Below are positions 8,356 to 18,315 of a stretch of 32,586 bases of DNA, in pieces. Position 1 is the first letter of the stretch. Each line of letters starts with the position of its first letter. Both the position numbers and the translations under genes were made by a program. Location of the stretch: NCBI GenBank assembly GCA_002071415.1, contig MWFC01000025.1:1-32586 (forward strand), written 5' to 3'. Under the pieces are notes generated by a model. It made no database searches and was not told the origin of the DNA. It was given only the letters and a program-made list of their open reading frames with translations. This stretch comes from Bacteroidetes bacterium ADurb.Bin012. Lineage in GTDB: Bacteria; Bacteroidota; Bacteroidia; Bacteroidales; TTA-H9.

Positions 8356-8943
8356 ATGTTCTTAGAATTACCTCTTGTAAAAAAACAACCTTCAGGATGG
8401 ATCGAAGTGATCACTGGTTCCATGTTTTCTGGAAAGACTGAAGAGTTGATCCGTCGTCTAAGACGGGCGCATTTTGCCAAACAAAATGTCGAGATATATA
8501 AACCAGATATCGATACTCGTTATCATGAGCAGGATGTCGTATCTCACGATGCTAATGCTATTCCATGCACACCGGTTGTTTCGTCTCAGCAAATTCTGCT
8601 GTATGTAGGCGATGTGGATGTAATTGGCATAGACGAAGCCCAGTTTTTCGATATGGAAATTGTAAATGTATGCCAACAGCTTGCCGACGAAGGCAAGAGG
8701 ATTATTGTGGCAGGTTTGGATATGGACTATAAGGGGCAACCATTTGGTCCGTTGCCTGCCCTGATGGCCTGCGCCGAATTTGTAACCAAGGTGCATGCCA
8801 TTTGCATGGATTGCGGAAATTTGGCCCATTATTCCTTCAGAACCGTTCCTGACAAAAAACTCGTCCTACTGGGTGAAACTGAAAGCTACACTCCCCTGTG
8901 CCGCAACTGTTTCAATCGAAGAATGAAAAACCAAAACCAATGA
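8356..8943 (+). CDS. tdk: Thymidine kinase (type II)
   Basis: This enzyme phosphorylates thymidine to dTMP in nucleoside salvage. At 195 residues it has the normal length of the small tetrameric type II kinases. Walker A is GSMFSGKT (21-28) and the Walker B/catalytic stretch is DEAQF (93-97). The structural zinc site has Cys150 and Cys153 (CMDC) and Cys182 and Cys185 (CRNC). The lasso segment before the second Cys pair is present. It appears to be transcribed alone; the next gene is 78 bases away and has its own promoter-like box. Confidence 0.95.
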   Translation: MFLELPLVKKQPSGWIEVITGSMFSGKTEELIRRLRRAHFAKQNVEIYKPDIDTRYHEQDVVSHDANAIPCTPVVSSQQILLYVGDVDVIGIDEAQFFDMEIVNVCQQLADEGKRIIVAGLDMDYKGQPFGPLPALMACAEFVTKVHAICMDCGNLAHYSFRTVPDKKLVLLGETESYTPLCRNCFNRRMKNQNQ

Positions 8944-8978
8944 TTCTTAACAATTCAGAATGCTCGGGCAATTTTTCT

Positions 8979-8986
8979 TACCTTTG
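8979..8986 (+). promoter_or_regulatory. -7 box of the cyclophilin gene
   Basis: TACCTTTG is an exact TAnnTTTG match, 35 bases before the peptidylprolyl isomerase start. No clear -33 TTTG is seen at the usual distance. Confidence 0.55.
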
Positions 8987-9021
8987 CCAGCACTAAGTTT
9001 AATGATAAAAAAAATAAAAAA

Positions 9022-9660
9022 ATGAGAAAAACTTTTCTCTTATTTATTCTGCTGATGAGTATAGGAATAGGTTCTTTGATGGCTCAATCCAAAGAAAAGG
9101 TTACTTACTTTATTATTAAAACCGATTATGGCCAGATGAAAGGGTTTTTATATAATGAAACCCCCAAACACCGGGATAATTTTGTAAAATTGGCGAAACA
9201 AGGGTGGTATAATGGTTCGCCTTTTCATCGTGTAATCAAAGATTTCATGATACAGGGAGGTCAGAACGCCGATGGAAGAGTCGACCCCGGCTATAGGATT
9301 CCAGCCGAAATCAATTCTAAATTCATTCATAAAAAAGGTGCATTGGCAGCTGCTCGCATGGGCGATCAAGTCAATCCAGCCAAAGAATCTTCGGGTTCTC
9401 AGTTTTATCTTGTGCAAGGTACGCCTTTAGACGAAAAAACCATTCAGGCGTATGCGGCACGTAATGGAATGAAATACACTCCTCAACAACTCGAAATCTA
9501 TAAAACCCTTGGAGGCACGCCACATTTGGACGGTGCTTATACTGTGTTTGGTGAAATTACTGAAGGCCTCGATGTCATCGATAAAATCGCCAGTGTAAAA
9601 ACCCTTCAGGGCGATAAACCCGCCAAAGACTTGAAAATGACCATTCGTATCATCGAATAA
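9022..9660 (+). CDS. Exported cyclophilin-type peptidylprolyl isomerase
   Basis: This protein should speed up proline cis-trans isomerisation during folding of exported proteins. Residues 1-21 form a Sec signal peptide with a probable signal peptidase I site (SLMA before QSK). There is no lipobox Cys, so it is predicted to be soluble in the periplasm. The cyclophilin core shows FHR (68-70) with catalytic Arg70, then Phe75, Gln78 and MIQGG. SGSQFYLV and the AYTVFGEITEGLDVID strand follow. A helical insertion of about 35 residues (about 138-170) separates QFYLV from the last core strands, as seen in Bacteroidota homologues. The gene stands alone between tdk and pheS. Confidence 0.92.
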   Translation: MRKTFLLFILLMSIGIGSLMAQSKEKVTYFIIKTDYGQMKGFLYNETPKHRDNFVKLAKQGWYNGSPFHRVIKDFMIQGGQNADGRVDPGYRIPAEINSKFIHKKGALAAARMGDQVNPAKESSGSQFYLVQGTPLDEKTIQAYAARNGMKYTPQQLEIYKTLGGTPHLDGAYTVFGEITEGLDVIDKIASVKTLQGDKPAKDLKMTIRIIE

Positions 9661-9707
9661 TATTCAATTTCTTATTCGTACTTTCATTCTTTTAGCCAAT
9701 AAATTCA

Positions 9708-10748
9708 ATGATTCTCCCTATGAAAGAACTTGTTCTGAGATATATGGAGGAGGTAGATCAGGCTACAGCCAGTTCTGCCGATGAAGTGGAGAAGTTCCGT
9801 ATCAAATTTTTAGGAAAAAAGGGAATTCTGAATGAATTATTTGCCGAATTCAATAATATTCCTCCCTCCGAGAAACGCGAATTAGGTTTTTTATTGAATC
9901 AACTGAAGGAAAAAGTTCAGCAAAAAGTCGAACAGTTTCGTTCTATCCTCGAAATGAGTAAGCCCTTCCAAAAACTTGACGACCTCACATTTTCGGCAGA
10001 TTTTTATCCAATGGGAAGCCGTCATCCATTATCTATTGTCGAAAGACGAATCATCGACATTTTTGCCCGCATAGGATTTACTATAGCCGAAGGCCCTGAA
10101 ATTGAAGACGACTGGCATAATTTTTCGGCTCTTAATTTTACCCCTGATCATCCGGCACGCGATATGCAAGACACTTTCTTCATCGAAAAAAGAGCCGATG
10201 GCAACGATGTCCTCTTACGAACCCATACGTCTTCGGTACAGGTTAGAATCATGGAAAAAACAAAACCTCCCATTCGAATGATTTTTCCTGGCAGAGTTTT
10301 TCGAAACGAGGCCATTTCGGCTCGTGCTCATTGCATATTTCATCAAGTCGAAGGATTGTATGTAGATACGAATGTTTCTTTCGTCGATCTCAAACAAACC
10401 CTGCTATATTTTGCCCGTGAAATGTACGGCGAATCGACCCGCATCAGATTTCGTCCTTCCTACTTCCCTTTTACCGAGCCATCGGCCGAAATGGATATTA
10501 GCTGCCCTCTTTGCAAAGGCGAAGGATGCAATATTTGTAAACATACCGGATGGATCGAAATTCTGGGCTGTGGCATGGTTGATCCGGCAGTTCTTGAAAA
10601 TTGCGACATCCACAGCGAAACTTACACGGGATTTGCTTTTGGCCTTGGCATCGAACGCATTACCATGGGCCTCTATCAAATTAAAGACCTCCGCCTGTTC
10701 TTCGAAAATGATACGCGTTTTTTACACCAATTCAAAGCGGCTTTTTAG
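9708..10748 (+). CDS. pheS: Phenylalanyl-tRNA synthetase, alpha subunit
   Basis: This is the catalytic subunit of the alpha2beta2 class II synthetase that charges tRNA-Phe. The 346 residues include an N-terminal coiled-coil arm (about 1-90). The motif 1 region follows, with GSRHPLS at 103-109. Motif 2 is around [20 protein letters not shown] (198-216). Motif 3 lies near [16 protein letters not shown] (308-323). Four cysteines (266, 269, 274, 277) form a CPLC-X4-CNIC knuckle that may bind zinc; similar Cys clusters occur in other bacterial PheS proteins. pheT is not adjacent, so the two subunit genes are separated here. A second in-frame ATG at 9720 (MKELVL) is an alternative start. Confidence 0.96.
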   Translation: MILPMKELVLRYMEEVDQATASSADEVEKFRIKFLGKKGILNELFAEFNNIPPSEKRELGFLLNQLKEKVQQKVEQFRSILEMSKPFQKLDDLTFSADFYPMGSRHPLSIVERRIIDIFARIGFTIAEGPEIEDDWHNFSALNFTPDHPARDMQDTFFIEKRADGNDVLLRTHTSSVQVRIMEKTKPPIRMIFPGRVFRNEAISARAHCIFHQVEGLYVDTNVSFVDLKQTLLYFAREMYGESTRIRFRPSYFPFTEPSAEMDISCPLCKGEGCNICKHTGWIEILGCGMVDPAVLENCDIHSETYTGFAFGLGIERITMGLYQIKDLRLFFENDTRFLHQFKAAF

Positions 10749-10781
10749 GTTACAAGTCAGCCTCGAAATCTTTCTGCTTTT

Positions 10782-11285
10782 CTATAAAATCATTTCACCG
10801 TAAAAAAGTCGAGGCAATGGCGGCCACCACACCATAAAAATTACGGTGAGCACCAATAAAATACTCAACCGTATCAAATCCTGGCGCTCGAGTCGTATCT
10901 TCTGGTTTTGCTTTTTTACATCAATAAAGTGAATTATAAGCAAACTGACTATAATGAACCCCGAAATACCTAAAAAAAGTAAATCACTTTGCATATATAG
11001 AATTCTCGATGCGATTCCAAGAATTGCCATAGCCTCGGCCAAACCCGTAAATTTTTGATATAACATGAGGTCTTTATTATTTTCACAGGGTCTGAATCCT
11101 CTGAAAAAATAAATAATGGCAAGAATAAGCGTAATGGCTAATATCAAAGTTCCTGCCCATAATTTCCCAATATAATAAGGGAATAATGAACCTATGAATA
11201 AAATGAGCAGTATGGCTTCGTAAACAAAAATTCTTTTGTGTAACCTGAGCCCTATCGCCTCGAGCTGATGATTCGAATTTTTCAT
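10782..11285 (-). CDS. Small multipass membrane protein, unknown function
   Basis: I cannot name this family. The 167-residue product has five predicted hydrophobic spans (about 20-37, 43-62, 79-97, 102-121 and 137-154). Basic residues lie at the N-terminus and in the loop 124-139. No catalytic motif is visible. The frame extends to a TTG at 11300, but the ATG at 11285 is the better start because a -7-like box ends at 11305. It converges on pheS with 33 bases between the stops. Confidence 0.7.
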   Translation of the reverse strand: MKNSNHQLEAIGLRLHKRIFVYEAILLILFIGSLFPYYIGKLWAGTLILAITLILAIIYFFRGFRPCENNKDLMLYQKFTGLAEAMAILGIASRILYMQSDLLFLGISGFIIVSLLIIHFIDVKKQNQKIRLERQDLIRLSILLVLTVIFMVWWPPLPRLFYGEMIL

Positions 11286-11304
11286 AAACAAAATTTTCAA
11301 TTGG

Positions 11305-11312
11305 CGAAATTA
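11305..11312 (-). promoter_or_regulatory. Probable -7 box of the membrane protein gene
   Basis: On the minus strand this reads TAATTTCG, the same one-mismatch variant found before mlaE. It lies about 20 bases upstream of the ATG at 11285. A TTTTG at 11339-11335 (minus strand) is a candidate -33 element 22 bases further upstream. Confidence 0.4.
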
Positions 11313-11524
11313 CTCATTTGATTTAAATTTTACCCAAAACATTCAAAATCACCTATAATAATAACATCCCGTTTTTGCCTTGCTTTTTATCCAATAATTC
11401 TAATCGCGAATTAAATAAACCTATCTGTGTATGAAAAAATTCGCCAAATGAGAAAATTATCTTTTGCTTTTCATCGAGTCATAAATTAAATGACATATCT
11501 CGATGTAATATTGAAATTGGACGA

Positions 11525-12364
11525 TTGACCTGGAGAAAGAAATTAATAATTCATTCAAGCTTTTTAGTTTTGCTTCATCAAATTTTTGTCGTGAGATTCA
11601 GAGCATACATTCATTATTTGCTTCATGCAAAGTCACGTTATTCGGTGCATTCGCCCTTTGTCTTCGATTTAATGGAGAATGTATTCAGAGACAGACATTA
11701 CCACGAATATTACTATCCAGCCGAAACAGTTCGTAAACTCATGTTGCATTCCGATACAACCATTCAGATGATGGATTATGGAATGGGGGGCAAGAAAGCC
11801 AAGGACTATCAGGTAAAAGTTAGCCAAATAGCTCGTTATTCTGCAAAAGGGAAAAAGAATGGTCGTTTATTGGCACGGATATCCTCATATTTTTCTCCGG
11901 CTGTGATCGTGGAATTAGGCACTTCGCTGGGAATTAGTGCTTTATATCTGAAGGCTGCCTCTCCATCATCCATTGTTCATACCATAGAAGGAAGTACCGA
12001 AGTGGCGGCACTTGCACGGCAGAATTTTCAACAGGCCGGGTTCTCCGATATTCACATTCATACAGGATTATTCGAAGAAGTCTTACCCAACTTATTGAAA
12101 AACGGATTGAAACCCGACCTCGTATTCATTGACGGGAATCACAACAAAGAATCAACCCTGAATTATTTCGGTGGAATTTTGCCTTCACTCACTCCACAAA
12201 GCATTCTAATTTTCGATGATATCCACTGGTCGAAACCTATGGAAGAAGCCTGGGAAAACGTCCAACAAAATCCTCTGGTTAGAGTTTGTATCGACCTTTA
12301 TTGGATGGGATTGGTTTTTGTTAATACAGCTCTTAGTAAACAAAATTATATTCTCCGGATATAG
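11525..12364 (+). CDS. Class I SAM-dependent methyltransferase
   Basis: This is a Rossmann-fold methyltransferase of the O-methyltransferase-like (Methyltransf_24) type; the substrate is unknown. Motif I is VELGTSLGIS (129-138). The acidic residue that holds the ribose is in HTIEG (Glu155), and a DLVFIDGNH strand follows at the usual place. The N-terminal AKSRYSVHSPFVFDL segment is characteristic of a Bacteroidota subfamily. The only workable start upstream of that segment is a TTG at 11525, since the frame has no ATG before it; the exact N-terminus is uncertain. A short spacer leads into the ABC ATPase gene, which has its own -7 box. Confidence 0.85.
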   Translation: MTWRKKLIIHSSFLVLLHQIFVVRFRAYIHYLLHAKSRYSVHSPFVFDLMENVFRDRHYHEYYYPAETVRKLMLHSDTTIQMMDYGMGGKKAKDYQVKVSQIARYSAKGKKNGRLLARISSYFSPAVIVELGTSLGISALYLKAASPSSIVHTIEGSTEVAALARQNFQQAGFSDIHIHTGLFEEVLPNLLKNGLKPDLVFIDGNHNKESTLNYFGGILPSLTPQSILIFDDIHWSKPMEEAWENVQQNPLVRVCIDLYWMGLVFVNTALSKQNYILRI

Positions 12365-12397
12365 TTTTTCGATTGTTTCTTTCACAATGATAATGGT

Positions 12398-12405
12398 TAC
12401 TTTTG
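12398..12405 (+). promoter_or_regulatory. -7 box of the LolD-like ATPase gene
   Basis: TACTTTTG is an exact TAnnTTTG match, 17 bases before the start codon. A TTG at 12373-12375 is a possible -33 element with a 22-base spacer. Confidence 0.55.
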
Positions 12406-12422
12406 TAGCTTAATCCGCTTAA

Positions 12423-13154
12423 ATGATGAACGAAGAAATTATAAGACTAATCAATATAAAGAAATACTACAAGGTAGGAGCCGAGATAGTTAAGGCATTG
12501 CAATCCATCACCATGAGTGTGAACAGGAACGAATATTTAGCCTTGATGGGTGCTTCGGGTTCTGGTAAATCAACCTTGATGAACATAATCGGATGCCTCG
12601 ATACGCCAACCGATGGTCAGTATTTTCTGGAAGGCCGCGATGTAAGCAAGATGGACGACAACCAGCTTGCTGAAATCAGAAACAAGAAGATTGGTTTTGT
12701 GTTTCAAACTTTCAATCTTTTGCCTCGTAGCAACGCACTCGATAATGTTGTATTGCCTTTGATTTATGCAGGCGTTTCGAAAGAAGAACGAATTGCCCGC
12801 GGCAAGGAAGTGCTCGAACAGGTACATTTGGCCGACCGTATGATGCATAAACCCAACGAGCTTTCGGGAGGACAACGACAAAGGGTAGCCATCGCCAGAG
12901 CTCTGGTCAACAGGCCTTCTATTATTCTTGCCGACGAACCCACCGGAAACCTCGATTCGAAAACCTCTCTCGAAATTTTGGCTCTTTTCCAGGAAATACA
13001 CGAAGCAGGCAATACGATAATTTTGGTTACCCACGAAGAGGATATTGCCAAACACGCCCATCGTATCGTAAAACTGCGCGATGGACTCATCGAATCCGAT
13101 TATCCCAATCTCGAAATACACCGCCTGCCATCTACCTTCGCCTCGGCTTTATAG
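12423..13154 (+). CDS. LolD/MacB-type ABC ATPase without adjacent permease
   Basis: This is a cytoplasmic ATPase of the MacB/LolD/FtsE group, which drives mechanotransmission-type exporters and lipoprotein release. Motifs are Walker A GASGSGKS (43-50), signature LSGGQRQR (from Leu147), Walker B Asp171/Glu172 in [10 protein letters not shown], and switch His204. The [10 protein letters not shown] start and the [13 protein letters not shown]-loop are typical of this group. No MacB-like or LolCE-like permease gene is in the window, so the partner is encoded elsewhere. The last 20 residues diverge from the family core. Specific assignment to lolD is not safe from sequence alone. Confidence 0.88.
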   Translation: MMNEEIIRLINIKKYYKVGAEIVKALQSITMSVNRNEYLALMGASGSGKSTLMNIIGCLDTPTDGQYFLEGRDVSKMDDNQLAEIRNKKIGFVFQTFNLLPRSNALDNVVLPLIYAGVSKEERIARGKEVLEQVHLADRMMHKPNELSGGQRQRVAIARALVNRPSIILADEPTGNLDSKTSLEILALFQEIHEAGNTIILVTHEEDIAKHAHRIVKLRDGLIESDYPNLEIHRLPSTFASAL

Positions 13155-13273
13155 TTTCTATATCGTAGATTATAATTCTAATAAATGAACTGAAGACTCG
13201 TTTTTCAAATGAAACATGCATGAAATAATCTGACATCGAAAGATTTCTCGATTGCCTTAAATAAAATTATTCC

Positions 13274-13834
13274 ATGGGAAAAGGGAAAAAAATTTATACA
13301 CATACAGGCGACCAAGGTGAAACATCTCTCATCGGCGGACAGCGAGTACCTAAATCGCACGAAAAAATCGAAGCTTACGGTACACTCGACGAGCTAAATG
13401 CCTTTACTGGACTCGTCATCGATCTATGTAATGATATGCCTACAAAAGAATTTTTGATGCTAATCCAGCAGAAATTATTTGCAGTAGAAAGTCTTTTTGC
13501 CGCAGCTTCATCAGAATTTCAAAAGGATCTTCTCGGGGTTTACGAAAATGATATCGAAATGCTTGAAAGAGAAATCGACCGCATGAATGAAGTTTTGCCT
13601 CAATTGAATTCATTTATTCTACCCGCAGGGCATCCTTCGATTTCGTCTGCCCATGTGGCACGTACAGTTTGTCGCCGAGCCGAACGTTGCATGGTAAGAG
13701 CGTTTTCGGGCAGCGAGCAGGAGCTCGCGGCTTTGAAGTTCATCAATAGATTATCGGATTTCTTTTTCGTACTTGCCCGCAAATTTGCTTTCGATCTGAA
13801 TATACCCGAAATTCCCTGGCCTGCTAATAAATAA
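13274..13834 (+). CDS. Cob(I)alamin adenosyltransferase, PduO/MMAB type
   Basis: This enzyme transfers the adenosyl group of ATP to cob(I)alamin, giving adenosylcobalamin for enzymes such as methylmalonyl-CoA mutase. At 186 residues it is a standard single-domain trimeric PduO-type protein. The ATP-binding N-terminal motif YTHTGDQGETSLIGG spans residues 8-22, and YGTLDELNAFTG follows. The conserved helices around RTVCRRAERCMVRAF and FINRLSDFFFVLARK are intact. It is transcribed apart from metH, so the two cobalamin-related genes in this window are not one operon. An AT-rich hairpin lies 26 bases after the stop. Confidence 0.94.
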   Translation: MGKGKKIYTHTGDQGETSLIGGQRVPKSHEKIEAYGTLDELNAFTGLVIDLCNDMPTKEFLMLIQQKLFAVESLFAAASSEFQKDLLGVYENDIEMLEREIDRMNEVLPQLNSFILPAGHPSISSAHVARTVCRRAERCMVRAFSGSEQELAALKFINRLSDFFFVLARKFAFDLNIPEIPWPANK

Positions 13835-13860
13835 TTTTTTCGAATTTTACTTATAGAAAC

Positions 13861-13887
13861 AAAGTTTGTTATATTTTTGCAAACTTT
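13861..13887 (+). terminator. AT-rich hairpin, possible terminator overlapping a promoter
   Basis: AAAGTTTG and CAAACTTT form a perfect 8-bp stem around an 11-base loop and run into six Ts (13885-13890). It could end the adenosyltransferase transcript, though the stem is weak. The -7 box of the next gene lies inside the loop, so it could also be a regulator site. Confidence 0.35.
13872..13879 (+). promoter_or_regulatory. -7 box of the DUF2795 gene
   Basis: TATTTTTG is an exact TAnnTTTG match, 35 bases before the ATG, within the loop of the hairpin at 13861-13887. Confidence 0.5.
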
Positions 13888-13913
13888 TTTAGTTATAAAT
13901 AAATTATTTCATT

Positions 13914-14135
13914 ATGTACTGGACGCTTGAACTGGCATCGAAATTAGAGGATGCTCCCTGGCCTGCCACCAAGGACGAATTGATTGATTACGCTATTCGG
14001 ACAGGCGCTCCACAAGAGGTTATCGAGAATCTCATGGAAATTGAGGACGAAGGCGATGTTTATGAAAGCATAGAAGATATTTGGCCTGACTACCCTACTA
14101 AAGAAGACTTTTTCTTTCATGAAGACGAGTACTAA
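13914..14135 (+). CDS. DUF2795 small acidic protein
   Basis: This 73-residue protein belongs to the DUF2795 family, which is conserved in Bacteroidota and has no assigned function. It contains the family core PWPATKDELIDYAIRTGAP, followed by a strongly acidic C-terminal half ending in FFFHEDEY. There is no signal peptide or membrane span. It has its own -7 box and a strong downstream terminator, so it forms a single-gene unit, probably well expressed. In other bacteria the DUF2795 fold has been suggested to bind nucleic acid or a partner protein; nothing here tests that. Confidence 0.88.
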   Translation: MYWTLELASKLEDAPWPATKDELIDYAIRTGAPQEVIENLMEIEDEGDVYESIEDIWPDYPTKEDFFFHEDEY

Positions 14136-14157
14136 TTTTTTTCGACCCATCTACATG

Positions 14158-14180
14158 GCAGGGTTCTACCCTGCTTTTTT
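14158..14180 (+). terminator. Intrinsic terminator after the DUF2795 gene
   Basis: GCAGGGT and ACCCTGC form a perfect 7-bp GC-rich stem with a 3-base loop, followed at once by six Ts. It lies 22 bases after the DUF2795 stop and separates that gene from secA. Confidence 0.85.
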
Positions 14181-14227
14181 CATCTTCATAACGCCTGCAT
14201 TCCCCTCTATGTGTAGATGATTTTGGC

Positions 14228-14235
14228 TAACTTTG
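14228..14235 (+). promoter_or_regulatory. -7 box of the secA operon
   Basis: TAACTTTG is an exact TAnnTTTG match, 47 bases before the secA start and downstream of the terminator. It would drive secA-pyrH-hisS. Confidence 0.55.
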
Positions 14236-14282
14236 CAAATTATCTTTTTATAATCCATTGAATTATTATCAACTAAATAAAA

Positions 14283-17200
14283 ATGTTAAACTTCTTCAAG
14301 AAATTCCTCGGTTCTAAATCCGAGCGCGATATTAAAGCCATAATGCCTATCGTAAATCAGATTCATGTGGCTTATGAAGAAATTCAAAAATTATCTAACG
14401 ATGAACTGAGAGCCAAGACAAAAGAATTTAAAACCAGGATCGCCAGCTATATTGCCGAAGAAGAATCGAAAATTGCAGAACTGAAGGCTCGCATAGAGAA
14501 CGAAATTGACATGGATGTAGAAGAGAAAGCCGAGATTTATAAGCAAATAGATGCTCTTTCGAAACTTTCCTATCAAAAAAGCCAGAAAATTCTGGATGAT
14601 ATCTTGCCCGAAGCCTTTGCTGTGATGAAAGATACCGCCAGAAGATTCTACGAAAACGAACAGGTAATCGTCACTGCCACACAAATGGATCGCGATCTGG
14701 CAGCTCATCACGAAAATATTCGAATCGAGGGAGACAAGGCCATCTACAACAAGCAATGGATGGCCGGCGGAAACATGATCACTTGGGACATGGTGCATTA
14801 CGATGTACAACTCATCGGAGGTATAGTTTTGCATCAGGGAAAGATTGCCGAAATGGCTACTGGCGAAGGAAAAACCCTTGTAGCTACCCTGCCGGTCTAT
14901 CTGAATGCGCTTACAGGTAAGGGGGTTCATGTGGTTACGGTAAATGATTATTTGGCCAAACGCGATTCGGAATGGATGGGTGTGCTTTTCCAATTCCATG
15001 GTTTAAAAGTGGACTGTATCGACAAACATGAACCCAATAGCGAAGCTCGTCGTTTGGCTTACTTAGCCGATGTTACCTATGGTACCAACAATGAATTTGG
15101 CTTCGACTATCTCCGCGATAACATGACTTCCTCACCCGACGAACTCGTGCAGCGCGAACATATCTATTCCATAGTGGATGAAGTGGATTCCGTCTTAATC
15201 GACGACGCACGCACCCCTCTCATCATTTCAGGCCCTACCCCCAAAGGCGAAGACCAGCTCTTCGACGAACTAAAACCACCCGTTAGCCGTCTCTACAACT
15301 TGCAGCGTACCCTTGTAACCAAAATCCTCAACGAAGCAAAAACATTACTCTCGGGAAACCCCACCCCTGATCAGGAAAAAAAAGGAGGCGAACTTTTGTT
15401 GCGTGCTTATCGCGGCCTCCCCAAACACGGCCCGCTAATCAAATTTCTGAGTGAACCTGGCATGAAAACCTTACTGCAGAAAACCGAAAACTTCTACCTT
15501 CAGGAACAAGCCAAGAATATGCACCTCATAGACGATGAGCTCTATTTTGTAATCGATGAAAAAAACAATACCATCGACCTTACTGAAAAGGGAATCGACG
15601 CTTTGACTGAATCTTACCAGGACCCTGAATTCTACCTCCTTCCCGACGTGGGCTCGGTAATTGCAGAAATCGAGAAAATGAACATTCCAGAATCGGAAAA
15701 AGAAGAGCGCAAGAGCGAACTTATGAGGGACTACGCCATCAAGTCAGAACGCGTTCATACAGTAAATCAATTATTGAGAGCTTATGCACTTTTCGAAAAA
15801 GACGTGGAATATGTTATCATCGATAATAAAGTAAAAATCGTTGACGAGCAAACGGGACGTATCCTCGAAGGCCGACGTTATTCCGACGGTCTTCATCAAG
15901 CTATCGAAGCCAAAGAAAATGTGAAAGTGGAAGCAGCTACTCAAACCTACGCTACCATCACTCTTCAGAATTACTTCCGCATGTACAAGAAACTTGCGGG
16001 TATGACGGGTACAGCCGAAACGGAGGCCGGCGAATTCTGGGACATCTACAAACTCGATGTAGTAGTCATTCCAACAAATAAGCCTGTCATCCGTACTGAT
16101 AGGGAAGACATGGTTTACAAGACCAAACGTGAAAAATATAACTCAGTCATCGAAGAGATCGAGAATTTAATCAAGATAGGACGGCCTGTTTTGGTGGGTA
16201 CTACTTCGGTAGAAACTTCCGAATTGCTTAGCAGGATGTTATCGTTGCGTAAAATAAAGCATAATGTACTTAATGCCAAGCAACATGCCCGAGAAGCCGA
16301 AATCGTAGCACATGCCGGTTTGGCCGGAATGATTACCATAGCAACAAACATGGCTGGTCGTGGTACGGATATAAAATTAGGACCGGGCGTAAAGGAAGCA
16401 GGAGGTTTAGCAATCATTGGTACGGAACGTCACGAATCAAGGCGTGTTGACCGTCAGCTTCGGGGACGGGCTGGCCGTCAGGGTGACCCTGGCACCTCCC
16501 AATTCTTCGTCTCGCTCGAAGACGACCTGATGCGCCTCTTCGGCTCGGAACGCATTGCGCGTATCATGGACCGCCTTGGTATCCAGGAAGGAGAAGTGAT
16601 TCAACATCCTATGATTACCCGCTCCATCGAACGTGCACAACGTAAAGTAGAGGAAAATAACTTCGGAATTCGTAAACGTCTGCTAGAATACGACGACGTA
16701 ATGAACGCCCAGAGAGAAGTGATCTACAGCAGACGCCGCAATGCCCTCCATGGCGAACGCCTTTCACTCGATATCCGCAACATGATGGAAGATGTATGTG
16801 AACATCTCATAGAAGAATATACCGACACCCGCGACTATCAAGGCTTCCGTATGGAACTCCTTAGAATATTCGGCATGGATAGCCCGGTAAACGAAGATGA
16901 ATTTCATAGCAAATCAGAAAAAGAACTGCATACCCTTCTCTTCGAATACACATATCGTCGCTACAAACAAAGAATTCAGGCTTTGGCCGAAAAAACCTAT
17001 CCCGTCATCAAGGATGTTTTCGAAAACCATAGCCAATTCGAATACATAGCCGTTCCCCTTACCGATGGCCGCAAACAAATCAATCTGATAGTCAATTTAA
17101 AAAAAGCCTATCAGGATAAAAGCCGTGAAGTAGTACTTACCATGGAAAAAACTATTACCCTGGCAGTAATTGATAATGCATGGAAAGAACATCTACGCGA

Positions 17201-17573
17201 AATGGACGATCTCAAACAATCGGTTCAGAATGCCGTTTACGAACAAAAAGACCCTTTGCTTATCTATAAATTCGAGTCGTTCGAACTTTTTAGCAAGATG
17301 CTGCTCAGAATCAACAAAGAAATTACTTCCTTCCTTATGAAAGCAAGTATTCCAGGTGCCGAAACACAAGTAAAAGAAGCCAGTCTTCCTAAACATACCG
17401 ATAGAAGCCGGTTGAAGGAACAACGCGAAGATTTGTTATCGCAAGCCAGTCCAACCCAAACCTCAACGAAACCTGCACCGGTGAAAGTAGAAAAACGCGT
17501 TGGACGAAACGACCCCTGCCCTTGTGGAAGTGGTAAAAAATATAAGAACTGCCACGGTAGAATTGAGAATTAA
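14283..17573 (+). CDS. secA: Preprotein translocase ATPase SecA
   Basis: SecA pushes unfolded preproteins through SecYEG using ATP. The 1096 residues are longer than in E. coli (901) but normal for Bacteroidota, which carry extra segments in the N-terminal region and between the motor motifs. Walker A is TGEGKT ending at Thr198, the DEVD box is at 299-302, and the second RecA domain has MAGRGTD (690-696) and [14 protein letters not shown]. The helical scaffold contains [18 protein letters not shown]. The C-terminal zinc motif is complete: Cys1079, Cys1081, Cys1090 and His1091 in [15 protein letters not shown], the part that contacts SecB or the ribosome in other species. It is followed after 17 bases by pyrH. 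Confidence 0.97.
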   Translation: MLNFFKKFLGSKSERDIKAIMPIVNQIHVAYEEIQKLSNDELRAKTKEFKTRIASYIAEEESKIAELKARIENEIDMDVEEKAEIYKQIDALSKLSYQKSQKILDDILPEAFAVMKDTARRFYENEQVIVTATQMDRDLAAHHENIRIEGDKAIYNKQWMAGGNMITWDMVHYDVQLIGGIVLHQGKIAEMATGEGKTLVATLPVYLNALTGKGVHVVTVNDYLAKRDSEWMGVLFQFHGLKVDCIDKHEPNSEARRLAYLADVTYGTNNEFGFDYLRDNMTSSPDELVQREHIYSIVDEVDSVLIDDARTPLIISGPTPKGEDQLFDELKPPVSRLYNLQRTLVTKILNEAKTLLSGNPTPDQEKKGGELLLRAYRGLPKHGPLIKFLSEPGMKTLLQKTENFYLQEQAKNMHLIDDELYFVIDEKNNTIDLTEKGIDALTESYQDPEFYLLPDVGSVIAEIEKMNIPESEKEERKSELMRDYAIKSERVHTVNQLLRAYALFEKDVEYVIIDNKVKIVDEQTGRILEGRRYSDGLHQAIEAKENVKVEAATQTYATITLQNYFRMYKKLAGMTGTAETEAGEFWDIYKLDVVVIPTNKPVIRTDREDMVYKTKREKYNSVIEEIENLIKIGRPVLVGTTSVETSELLSRMLSLRKIKHNVLNAKQHAREAEIVAHAGLAGMITIATNMAGRGTDIKLGPGVKEAGGLAIIGTERHESRRVDRQLRGRAGRQGDPGTSQFFVSLEDDLMRLFGSERIARIMDRLGIQEGEVIQHPMITRSIERAQRKVEENNFGIRKRLLEYDDVMNAQREVIYSRRRNALHGERLSLDIRNMMEDVCEHLIEEYTDTRDYQGFRMELLRIFGMDSPVNEDEFHSKSEKELHTLLFEYTYRRYKQRIQALAEKTYPVIKDVFENHSQFEYIAVPLTDGRKQINLIVNLKKAYQDKSREVVLTMEKTITLAVIDNAWKEHLREMDDLKQSVQNAVYEQKDPLLIYKFESFELFSKMLLRINKEITSFLMKASIPGAETQVKEASLPKHTDRSRLKEQREDLLSQASPTQTSTKPAPVKVEKRVGRNDPCPCGSGKKYKNCHGRIEN

Positions 17574-17590
17574 AACAAACAAATCGATAA

Positions 17591-18310
17591 ATGACCAAAT
17601 ATAGGCGAATATTACTGAAACTTAGTGGAGAATCACTTATGGGAGAACAGAATTATGGAATTGATCCCATCAAGTTAGCCGATTATGCTTCTGAAATTGA
17701 AGAAATAGTAAAAATGGGGGTTCAGGTAGCCATAGTTATGGGCGGAGGAAATATCTTCAGGGGATTGCAGGGAGTCTCAAAGGGAATAGACCGTGTTCAG
17801 GGAGACTATATGGGTATGTTGGCTACTATCATCAATTGTATGGCTTTGCAAGCCGAACTCGAAAAGAATGGCATTGGAACAGTATTATTAGGGGGGCTCG
17901 AAGTGAGACCCATCGTTATGCCCATGAGCCGTCTTCAAGCCATTGCTTACCTCGAAGCAGGTAAAGTTGTAATTATCAGCGGAGGTACTGGAAACCCATA
18001 CTTTACTACCGATACGGCTTCAGCACTTAGAGGAATCGAAGTCAAAGCCGATATCCTCCTGAAAGGCACACGTGTGGATGGAGTTTATACCGCCGATCCC
18101 GAAAAAAGCCCTAATGCGGTAAAATATTCAAGGCTTACCTTTCAGGAAGCATATAGCAAAGGCCTCAAAATACTCGATCTTACCGCCTTCAGTCTTTGCA
18201 TGGAAAACAACCTCCCTATCTATGTCTTCAACATGGATGTGAAAGGCAACCTGATTCGACTCATCAAGGGCGAACATATCGGAACCCTTATTTCCAATAA
18301 TTTTCAGTAA
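17591..18310 (+). CDS. pyrH: UMP kinase
   Basis: This hexameric amino-acid-kinase-fold enzyme converts UMP to UDP, the committed kinase step for UTP and CTP synthesis. At 239 residues it is full length. Landmarks are KLSGESLMG near the N-terminus, GGGNIFRG for phosphate binding, [16 protein letters not shown] around the middle, and the [20 protein letters not shown]-site loop. It sits 17 bases after secA and 5 bases before hisS, so it is co-transcribed with both. In many bacteria pyrH lies with frr; here it does not. Confidence 0.97.
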   Translation: MTKYRRILLKLSGESLMGEQNYGIDPIKLADYASEIEEIVKMGVQVAIVMGGGNIFRGLQGVSKGIDRVQGDYMGMLATIINCMALQAELEKNGIGTVLLGGLEVRPIVMPMSRLQAIAYLEAGKVVIISGGTGNPYFTTDTASALRGIEVKADILLKGTRVDGVYTADPEKSPNAVKYSRLTFQEAYSKGLKILDLTAFSLCMENNLPIYVFNMDVKGNLIRLIKGEHIGTLISNNFQ

Positions 18311-18315
18311 ATTCC

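Noticed and set aside
12570..13121. 183-codon minus-strand frame inside the ABC ATPase gene
   Set aside because: It is antisense to a gene with all ABC motifs; a codon-bias shadow.
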